Assembly: GCA_015056255.1 (NCBI GenBank)
Contig: SVGP01000005.1
Coordinates: forward strand, 83,519-147,518
Origin: Clostridiales bacterium
Lineage (GTDB): Bacteria > Bacillota > Clostridia > Christensenellales > Aristaeellaceae
Reading direction: 5' to 3'
Length of the DNA: 64,000 bases
Shown here: positions 57,445 to 64,000 of the stretch, piece by piece
How positions within the stretch are numbered: position 1 is the first letter of the stretch
Layout of the letters: each line of letters starts with the position of its first letter
Position numbers and translations under genes: made by a program
The notes under the pieces: generated by a model
Told to the model about the DNA's origin: nothing
Database searches by the model: none
What the model saw: only the letters and a program-made list of their open reading frames with translations

Positions 57445-58560
57445 TTATGGTATCCGGGAATGAACCGTCTCGTTAAGCTCGTCCAATACCCGCGCCTGTT
57501 GATCCGTCGTGCAGGAATAAGTGATAAAGGCGTTAAAGCGGCCGTCCTCCTGACGGGACAAATGCACATGCTCCCGGGTCGAAATCGATGGAAAGCGTCC
57601 ATAATAGCATTGGCCCTTTTCTGCCAGCTTATCAAGCGTCATCTTCGGATCATGCCGTTCGGGATTTCCGAAATTCAGTCCAATATTGTTTTTGAGGTTC
57701 GGAACAATTTCATATAAATGCCTGTTGTCGCCGCAGTAATGAATATAGCCGCCGCCGAAATGTGAAAGAAGCCTCTCAGTATAAGGAACCATGAATTCGT
57801 CAAGGTGCGCCCTCGATAAAAGCGTGCTTGTGTCTTCGCTGATTTTAATGGGCGTTTCCTTTGGCAGCACAAGGCCGTTATAATGGCATACATAGTCCTT
57901 GGGCTCAATCACTTCAAAGCATTTTTCCATGCCGTATATCTCGCAGGCAAGGGATAATTCAAGCGCATGATGCACCGCATCCGCATCGTCATACAGCGCA
58001 TAGAAAAATTCATTGCCCATCAGAAGATGCGCCATGTCGATCGGCCCCTGAAGATCCATTGGATACAGGCGGATGCCGGTGCCCGCAAGCATTTCCTTCA
58101 TGTATTTCATCTGCTCAATGCCGCGCGCAAACTCAGGCGATTCAGAAATGCTCTCCTTTGTCAGCGCCGCCAGTTGATCCACCGAAAGATGCTCCAGCAG
58201 CCACGGCATTTTATCCGCAAAAAACATCTGCTTTAAGCCGCCCAAAAGCGTACACAGCGCGCCGCATCCGACATTTGCGCGAACGGAGGGCACAGCGTCG
58301 CCCTCCGAAAGCGCAGTTGTCAATGCGCCCCTTAACTCATTTACAAACATCTTCTCCGGGTCATAATGAATTTCTTCATTATTATATACCGGAAGACGCG
58401 AAACCTCAGGAAGATCGGTCACACTCAAAAGCAGGCAACAAACGCCCTTTTCTCCTCTCCACTGGCGCAGCTGCTTCCCGGCGCTTTTTTCATGCTTCCC
58501 TGCGCGTTCACGAAGCATGGGAATGAGCTCCCCTTCAATATATCTCATTTCCGGAAGCAT
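57445..58560 (-). CDS. URO-D family protein, copy 3
   Basis: This 371-residue protein belongs to the uroporphyrinogen decarboxylase/MtaA barrel superfamily. Recognisable parts are DLQGPIDMAHLLMGNEFFYAL (typical strand 4 block), MEKCFEVIEPKDYVCHYNGL, RAHLDEFMVPYTERLLSHFGGGYIHYCGDNRHL (putative metal-site block with H-x-C) and the closing ISTREHVHLSR. The H-Y-C-G motif is close to zinc-binding methyltransferases. The ribosome binding site GGGGAGG lies 8 nt from the ATG. The alpha-galactosidase gene is 35 nt upstream on the same strand, so the two are probably co-transcribed. Confidence 0.82.
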   Translation of the reverse strand: MLPEMRYIEGELIPMLRERAGKHEKSAGKQLRQWRGEKGVCCLLLSVTDLPEVSRLPVYNNEEIHYDPEKMFVNELRGALTTALSEGDAVPSVRANVGCGALCTLLGGLKQMFFADKMPWLLEHLSVDQLAALTKESISESPEFARGIEQMKYMKEMLAGTGIRLYPMDLQGPIDMAHLLMGNEFFYALYDDADAVHHALELSLACEIYGMEKCFEVIEPKDYVCHYNGLVLPKETPIKISEDTSTLLSRAHLDEFMVPYTERLLSHFGGGYIHYCGDNRHLYEIVPNLKNNIGLNFGNPERHDPKMTLDKLAEKGQCYYGRFPSISTREHVHLSRQEDGRFNAFITYSCTTDQQARVLDELNETVHSRIP

Positions 58561-58595
58561 ACAGGATTCCTCCCCGTATCATTGTTCGTAAAAAT

Positions 58596-60617
58596 CTATT
58601 CAAAAAACGCAATCACCGCGCCGGGCTTGTCAAATGCAGCTTCAAGCCAGATTTTTCCGTCTTTCTTTACAAGCTTTCCGTCTCCGAAAACAGTGGTTTT
58701 ATCGGAGACATTTTTGCTTTTTAAGCGGAATGAGAACTTGCCTGCATGGTTTGCAAACATCGACACCGCCCCGCAGCCATTTTGCGCATTCAATTTCTCA
58801 TGCACTTCGATCAGTTCGCCCGGCTTTCCCGTGACGATCGCGCTTGCTGACGTAATATCATCCCGCACGCGCTTATATACATCCAAAACGCTTCTTATAA
58901 ACGAAACGCCCTCATCTGAGATGGCGGGCAGATCGCCCCAGAAGCCGTTCTGACCCAAAATGAGCGAAGCCAAATTGATCAGCTGCGAATCCATGGGATC
59001 ATCCGGCAGATAGTGCGCCATAAACAGTACAGACGGAATCCACTTGTCGTACGCAAGATTCTGGCGGCAGATCCATGTACGCGCAGGGCCGGGGAAAACA
59101 AAGATGTTCGACCATGCATCCTCCGGCACAATGATATCGTAATTGGGGTAATACGGGCCATTGTTGATGGCGAAGTATTTGCCCGACGACAGAAAAGCAA
59201 GGCCAACGCTTCGCATGCCCTCCGTGATGTCAAAATCCACAATCGCATCCGGGTGCACGCTGCACAGTTTATCAATCACCTTGGACATGTATTGAACCAT
59301 GCGGAAGGCGTAGCAGTCGCGGCTTTCCTCAGGGGAAGTGTCGCTTCCTCCGTGCAAATGATGCTGAGACTCGCATCCGTACATGCCGATACCGTCCCAC
59401 TTGAAATATTTTACGCCCAACGTATCGGAAAGCCGTATCAGTTCATCCGCAAACGCTTCCCAGTAGTTAGAAACCAAGCACATGGTATAGCTTTCTTCGG
59501 TTTCCCATATGGAGTGCGCCTTGGGCTCCTGCCCGCGCACTTCCAAAAGCGCATCCGAGTGATCCTGAAGAATCCTGCTGGTTTTTGCAGCCACAATGGG
59601 ATTGAACCACAAGCCCAGCTTCATGCCGTATGCGTCAAGCTTTTTGCGAATGGAAACAAGCCCGTCCGGGAAAAAGCTCCTGTTCGGCTCCCAATCGCCG
59701 GTTTTCTGATACCAGCCGGTATCGATGACGAATACATCCACGCCCATCCGATGGGCGATTTCGATTTCCTCCTCCATGCGCGCCTGATTCATCGATGTTA
59801 AAAAGGCCTGCTTGTTGTAATGCTTGTTTCTCTCCTGAAAGCACCAGCTGTTGTAAAAAATATAGGGCTTTCGACTCTCGGTATTGAGTGTACAGTAGTT
59901 CAATTGGAAATCGCGATAGACCTTTGCCATATCGTCATGCGTTCCGCAAATCGCGCCCATCTGAAGCCAGATGGTTTCATAAGGGCTTGCACAGACGCTC
60001 TCACCCGCCCAGTAATTTCCGCGCATTGCCTTTAGCTGGATGCCGTTTTCCGTCTTCGTAAAGGCGATAAACTTGTCCGGATACATGGATCCGTGTTCAT
60101 ACGCCGTCAGCATGCAAACGCTGCCGCGCTGCTCGGTCAGAATCGGGCCCATCACTTCATCTTCGTAATCAAACGCAGGCAGTTCATTGATAGCGTAGCA
60201 ATGCGTCAGCTGATCATAATTGGACAGACGAACCTCCGTGAGAACAGCGTCCTTTTCCGACTCATAGGAAAAATACGTCAGGTTTTCCCCGTTCGATTTG
60301 GTAAGAAACATCGGCTCGTCCGCGCTTAAGACATAGCGGAAGCGAATAACCGGCGTTTCCCTGCATAAACGCATCTCAATTTTCAGCTTCGCCCCTGAGT
60401 CCAGTTCACCCTCGCCCGTCACTTCGGTTATAAATTCATTCAGCTTCTTTTCGCCCGTCAGGTGAAAATTCTTCGCTTCTCCGGTCGGCGCTCCGTCAAT
60501 TTCAAACTGCGGCCACTGAAGATAAATCTTTTCGCCGGAATCCTTAACGCAATACATAAGCGCATTCTCCCCACCGGCCATCAGGGCATAATAACCGTTT
60601 TCAAAAACCATCTGCAT
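58596..60617 (-). CDS. Alpha-galactosidase-like glycoside hydrolase, GH36 type
   Basis: This 673-residue protein has the clan GH-D layout. A beta-sandwich covers residues 1-245. The barrel then carries PYIFYNSWCFQ (251-261), VFVIDTGWYQKTGDWEPN (295-312), LGLWFNPIVAA (335-344) and VKYFKWDGIGMYGC with nucleophile D408. The segment IVDFDITEGMRSVG around 459-472 probably holds the acid/base residue; it differs from the R-x-D/G-R-F-D of standard GH36, so specificity may differ (alpha-galactoside or alpha-N-acetylgalactosaminide). There is no signal peptide. The ribosome binding site AGGAAGG lies about 10 nt from the ATG. Sequence upstream is a truncated phoR gene, so its native promoter is lost. 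Confidence 0.85.
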   Translation of the reverse strand: MQMVFENGYYALMAGGENALMYCVKDSGEKIYLQWPQFEIDGAPTGEAKNFHLTGEKKLNEFITEVTGEGELDSGAKLKIEMRLCRETPVIRFRYVLSADEPMFLTKSNGENLTYFSYESEKDAVLTEVRLSNYDQLTHCYAINELPAFDYEDEVMGPILTEQRGSVCMLTAYEHGSMYPDKFIAFTKTENGIQLKAMRGNYWAGESVCASPYETIWLQMGAICGTHDDMAKVYRDFQLNYCTLNTESRKPYIFYNSWCFQERNKHYNKQAFLTSMNQARMEEEIEIAHRMGVDVFVIDTGWYQKTGDWEPNRSFFPDGLVSIRKKLDAYGMKLGLWFNPIVAAKTSRILQDHSDALLEVRGQEPKAHSIWETEESYTMCLVSNYWEAFADELIRLSDTLGVKYFKWDGIGMYGCESQHHLHGGSDTSPEESRDCYAFRMVQYMSKVIDKLCSVHPDAIVDFDITEGMRSVGLAFLSSGKYFAINNGPYYPNYDIIVPEDAWSNIFVFPGPARTWICRQNLAYDKWIPSVLFMAHYLPDDPMDSQLINLASLILGQNGFWGDLPAISDEGVSFIRSVLDVYKRVRDDITSASAIVTGKPGELIEVHEKLNAQNGCGAVSMFANHAGKFSFRLKSKNVSDKTTVFGDGKLVKKDGKIWLEAAFDKPGAVIAFFE

Positions 60618-60648
60618 AAGTGACCATTCCTTCCTCTTCGCTGGTTCT

Positions 60649-61365
60649 TTAATATATCATGCCTTCGCGCATGTTATCCATGATTGCCGCAAGTTCCGAA
60701 CGCGCAGTCTGTAATTCTTTTACATGCTTATTGATCTGCGAATGCTGCCTGTCCATTCGGGTCAGCAAAGGCGCAAGTTCATCGTACGCTTCATTTTCAA
60801 GCGGCTTTTCCAAATTGAGCGTATTGATCGGAGCTACAATACGTTTTGCTGCACGTCTTGCATTGATCAGCGAAAGAAGGACAACGAGCGCCAGCATGCC
60901 AATGATCATCGGGAGTACGCCTGCAAAGGTACCTACGATCGAACTGCGCGTATTTGCGATACGCAGAATTCTGCCGTCAGTCATCCTCTGAGCGTAATAA
61001 AGAGTTACTTCCGATACGGTATCAGAGGTACGGGTGCTTTCTCCCCAACCATTTTCAAGCGCCATTACGACTTCCGGGCGGTTTATATGATTTTCCATGA
61101 TAGATACTTTCGCGGCATTATCGAAGATAACCATACCATCATTTTCAATCAGCGTAATGCGGTTGTTTGTTGCAAGTCCTTTTAGATAGCTTACCTGATC
61201 TGCGGACGATTCAAGCGCATGGGTGACATACTCTGCTTCCTGACGAAGTTCCTGCGTTATAGATTCTTCATAGGCATTATACATAGTAAAAACTGTCAGA
61301 AAATTCGTCAGCAGAACCGCTATGATTGCAGTCAGCACAACATTTCGAAAAATTCGTTTTGCCAT
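60649..61365 (-). pseudogene. phoR: PhoR-type sensor histidine kinase, N-terminal fragment
   Basis: The frame encodes 238 residues: a helix (about 8-28), an extracellular region with GMVIFDNAAKVS, a second helix near 155-175, a HAMP-like linker and a coiled coil ending ELAAIMDNMREGMIY. That last segment is exactly where the PAS domain of PhoR begins; the PAS, dimerisation and ATPase domains (about 350 residues) are missing. A stop follows at once, and the next gene is the unrelated alpha-galactosidase. The start is the ATG at 61365 (GGAGG), 1 nt past phoB. It cannot phosphorylate PhoB. Confidence 0.85.
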
Positions 61366-61366
61366 G

Positions 61367-62038
61367 TTACTTGCCTCCGAAGCGATAGCCAATGCCGCGT
61401 ACTGTTTCGATCATGCTGCTGCATTCACCCATCTTCGCTCTGAGCGTCTGAATATGAACATCAACAGTGCGTGTTCCGCCACTGTACGCAATATCCCATA
61501 CAGCTTCCAGAAGATGTTCGCGGGTAAATGCACGGCCCGGATTCTCCATCAGAAGACAAAGCAAATCGTACTCCTTCAGCGTCAGGGAAAGTGGCGCTGC
61601 GTCCAAATAAATGATATGGGCACGCTTATCGATTGACAATCTTCCGATATTGAGGACTTCCGTTGCCGTTTTTGGTGTGATCCTGCGCAGACGGGCGCGT
61701 ACACGGGCGATCAGCTCCGCCATACCGAATGGCTTGACGATATAATCATCCGCACCAAGATCAAGCCCTTTTACTTTATCGAATTCCGTTCCCTTGGCTG
61801 TAATCATTACAACGGGAATATCACTCGTGTTTTCGTCGCCATGCAATTTTGCAAGAATGTGCAGGCCGTCTTCGCCGGGGAGCATTACATCCAGCAAAAT
61901 GAGTTCAGGCATTTCCTCCTGCATGGCAGACCAGAAATCAACAGAGTTGGCAAAGCCTCTTGTTTCCATTCCCATTTGAGATAGCGTGTACACGACCAAT
62001 TCACGGATGCTGTCATCATCTTCTACATAATAGATCAT
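61367..62038 (-). CDS. phoB: PhoB-type response regulator
   Basis: This 223-residue OmpR/PhoB-family regulator controls phosphate-starvation genes. The receiver domain has the acidic pair in VEDDDS, phosphorylated D near residue 51 (LILLDVMLPGEDG), the lysine in DYIVKPFG and the switch residue T in VVMITAKG. The C-terminal winged helix includes LTLKEYDLLCLLMENPGRAFTREHLLEAVW and ends TVRGIGYRFGGK. Its ATG overlaps the stop codon of phoU by 4 nt (ATGA), so translation is coupled. The start at 62038 has AAAGGAG upstream. The partner kinase gene is truncated. Confidence 0.92.
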   Translation of the reverse strand: MIYYVEDDDSIRELVVYTLSQMGMETRGFANSVDFWSAMQEEMPELILLDVMLPGEDGLHILAKLHGDENTSDIPVVMITAKGTEFDKVKGLDLGADDYIVKPFGMAELIARVRARLRRITPKTATEVLNIGRLSIDKRAHIIYLDAAPLSLTLKEYDLLCLLMENPGRAFTREHLLEAVWDIAYSGGTRTVDVHIQTLRAKMGECSSMIETVRGIGYRFGGK

Positions 62039-62691
62039 GTGAGAAAAACTCCTTTGTGCCTGCCGGTCAAGGCATATTCTACCCACTCGGCAATATTCTG
62101 AGCATGATCGCCAATCCGTTCATAGTATTTGGCAATCATCAGAAGATCCATGGCCTGTTCGCCTGTGTTTGCGTCATGATGAATCTGCTTAATCAGTTCA
62201 GCCTTTACAACGGTAAACAGATCGTCGATTTCGTCATCCATCGCCATTACAGACTGCGCAAGCGCCAGATCCTTATTGACATACGCATCAAGACTTCCGC
62301 GAACCATCTGAATCGCTTTTTGCCCCATCTGAGGAAGATGAACAAGTTCCTTGATATAGGGCTGGTCTGCAATGTAGATGACAATATCGGAAATATCAGC
62401 AGCCTGATCGCCGATGCGTTCCATGTCCGTAATCATTTTATGCGCAGCGGAGATCAAACGCAAGTCTTTTGCAACGGGTTGTTGCTGCAAAAGGAGTTTT
62501 ATACACAAACTTTCGATTTCCCGTTCCTTTTGGTCAATATCACGGTCTGCTGAAATTGCTTCTCTTGCTGCTGAAACATTCTGTTCAACGAGCGCTTGCG
62601 TGGCATTTTGAATAGAACGCTCAATCAAAGCACCCATTTCCAGCAGATGACTGTTCAACTGATCCAGTTGTTCATCAAAACGATTTCTCAT
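62035..62691 (-). CDS. phoU: Phosphate transport regulator PhoU
   Basis: This 218-residue helical protein has the two PhoU repeats with the metal-binding E/D-x-x-x-D motifs: ISAAHKMITDMERIGDQAADISD near residue 84 and LMIAKYYERIGDHAQNIAEWV near residue 186. PhoU links the Pst phosphate importer to the PhoR-PhoB pair and keeps the regulon off when phosphate is ample. The start is probably the ATG at 62691; a TTG at 62700 overlapping the pstB stop is an alternative closer to AGGAAGG. The order pstB-phoU-phoB-phoR is the usual one in Clostridia. Confidence 0.95.
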   Translation of the reverse strand: MRNRFDEQLDQLNSHLLEMGALIERSIQNATQALVEQNVSAAREAISADRDIDQKEREIESLCIKLLLQQQPVAKDLRLISAAHKMITDMERIGDQAADISDIVIYIADQPYIKELVHLPQMGQKAIQMVRGSLDAYVNKDLALAQSVMAMDDEIDDLFTVVKAELIKQIHHDANTGEQAMDLLMIAKYYERIGDHAQNIAEWVEYALTGRHKGVFLT

Positions 62692-62696
62692 ATCAA

Positions 62697-63863
62697 TCAA
62701 CCAAACCTTCCTGTGATATAATCTTCCGTTCTCTTGTCCTGCGGAATGGAGAACAGCTTTTGTGTTTCATCGTATTCAATCACTTCACCCAGCAGGAAGA
62801 ATGCCGTCCTGTCGGAAATACGCGCTGCCTGCTGCATATTGTGCGTAACCATAACGATGGTGTATTTCTCTTTGAGCTGCAGGGCCAAGTCCTCAATTTT
62901 GCTGGTGGAAATAGGATCAAGCGCTGAAGTGGGTTCATCCATCAGCAAAACTTCCGGCTCTACTGCCAGCGCACGGGCAATGCACAAGCGCTGCTGCTGA
63001 CCGCCGGAAAGACCAAGCGCATCTTTCTTCAGACGATCCTTCAATTCGTCCCAAATGGCGGCATTGCGAAGGCTGCTCTCGATGATATCATCCAGCTTTG
63101 CCTTGGAACGAATGCCGTGAGTTCGCGGCCCGAATGCGATATTGTCATAGATGCTCATAGGGAAGGGATTTGGCTTCTGGAATACCATGCCCACCCGCTT
63201 GCGCAGCAGGGCAGTATCAATATCATGGTAAATATCCACGCCGTCCAGCAGGATTTTACCGTCGATTTTGCATCCTTCCACCAGATCGTTCATGCGGTTT
63301 ATTGATTTGAGCAGTGTAGATTTTCCGCATCCGCTGGGGCCGATAAAGGCAGTGATCTCATTTTCGTGTACGATATGATAGTATTCAGGAGCCTTCTCCT
63401 TAACGAGAGGAAGAATAGCGGGGAGTAATTCCTCATACTGCTCATCACTAAGAGACTTGAGGAAATCGTAGTCAATAAACTGGTCGATGCCTGTAATACC
63501 GGCATCCTTCAGTACACGCTTGACCTGACGCACCCAACCCTTGGTCATGTTTCGCAGGTCAACCTGCAGTGGAACAGCGGAAGGTGCTCCTGCAGGCAGT
63601 CCATGTTCGTCAGGGTGTCCCTGACGGCCCCAGCCAGGAGAGACCTGACCAAAGATCTTCGTTCCCTTATAGGAGTGGACGACATCTACCATTTGGCTTA
63701 GCTGACGATATTTATTTTGATTGTCAGCAAGCAGCGGATTCAGACCATCGCTGGCTCTCCACGGATAGGGATTAGCGACAATACACTCGGTGATAATCAG
63801 GCCAAAGCCGCCTCTGGCACGGGTAGCATACCACGCATTTGTCTGCTCAGATGCGAAACCCAT
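62697..63863 (-). pseudogene. pstB: Chimeric frame: flavin oxidoreductase N-terminus joined to PstB ATPase
   Basis: Residues 1 to about 165 resemble the N-terminal barrel half of NADH:flavin oxidoreductase/old yellow enzyme proteins (YTGPMG just before the first [33 protein letters not shown]). From about residue 166 ([20 protein letters not shown]) the protein is the phosphate importer ATPase PstB. It has the Walker A motif, [15 protein letters not shown] and [12 protein letters not shown], and runs to its natural C-terminus. The first 30 or so residues of PstB are missing and the oxidoreductase lacks its second half. The frame has no upstream ribosome binding site. The junction lies near 63.37 kb. 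Confidence 0.85.
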
Positions 63864-64000
63864 GGGGCCGGTGTATATTTCTATGTGCGGACAACCTTTG
63901 GAGAAAAATCCAGTGTTGGACAGTGTTGAACAATGTGTTTATCACCATTGCCATCAATCACTGAAAGGAGATGGTTATTATCGCAAATATCGGATTTCGC

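Noticed and set aside
60600..60660. Simple frameshift as the cause of the short phoR
   Set aside because: None of the downstream frames continues with PAS or kinase sequence. The next bases are the leader of the alpha-galactosidase gene, so the gene is cut and not just frameshifted.
1..64000. Prophage, integrative element or insertion sequence
   Set aside because: No integrase, transposase, capsid, terminase or conjugation genes and no tRNA-associated attachment sites were seen, despite several broken genes.

Overview
The window looks like chromosomal DNA of an anaerobic gut or rumen bacterium of the Clostridia (Bacillota). Strong AGGAGG-type ribosome binding sites and near-consensus sigma-A promoters (TTGACA-N17-TATAAT) are everywhere. 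There are also meso-diaminopimelate dehydrogenase, a glycyl radical enzyme, ferritin, double-glycine leader peptides and many glycan-handling genes. A Christensenellales-like lineage is a guess from style only. I found no rRNA, tRNA, CRISPR, transposase or phage genes.

Layout. 0-5 kb: the end of a MATE exporter, a PHP phosphoesterase, a glycerate 2-kinase and a GH113-like glycosidase, followed by a block of inverted repeats. 5-15 kb: an EamA permease, a GH43 enzyme, a 978-residue putative glycosidase, and a sugar ABC importer (two permeases, AraC regulator, solute-binding protein). 15-25 kb: a small membrane protein, a divergent glycyl radical enzyme, a FUSC-type protein, an operon of serine hydrolase, TIM-barrel protein and URO-D-family protein, then GH29 fucosidase with an inositol-phosphatase-family protein. 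25-34 kb: a Ca2+-type P-ATPase, a deacetylase-like protein and beta-lactamase-fold hydrolase, a histidine phosphatase, ferritin, an iron-sulfur aldo/keto reductase and an M28 peptidase. 34-48 kb: a mosaic of truncated genes, a 2-hydroxyacid dehydrogenase, a serine hydrolase, an amidohydrolase, a second URO-D protein, a secreted C69 dipeptidase, a Nudix hydrolase, diaminopimelate dehydrogenase, a GH79-like enzyme and an HdeD/TetR divergent pair. 48-57 kb: a four-gene signalling and transport operon flanked by two double-glycine peptides. 57-64 kb: a third URO-D protein, a GH36-like alpha-galactosidase, and a fragment of the phosphate regulon (pstB-phoU-phoB-phoR) broken inside genes at both ends.

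How the genes fit together. Most of the window is glycan and glycoside catabolism (GH113, GH43, GH29, GH79, GH36, two unassigned barrel proteins, an ABC importer without its own ATPase) with accessory hydrolases. The most unusual native system is the operon at 49976-56655. It encodes a membrane SpoIIE-type phosphatase, a DUF2156 acyltransferase-like protein, a 1009-residue beta-propeller/sensor/MFS fusion and a GNAT protein. The phosphatase and the fusion share a sensor sequence signature.

A caution. At about 34.26, 34.97, 60.65 and 63.37 kb, genes of unrelated families are abruptly joined or cut. Either the DNA was rearranged by recombination or the contig was mis-joined there.
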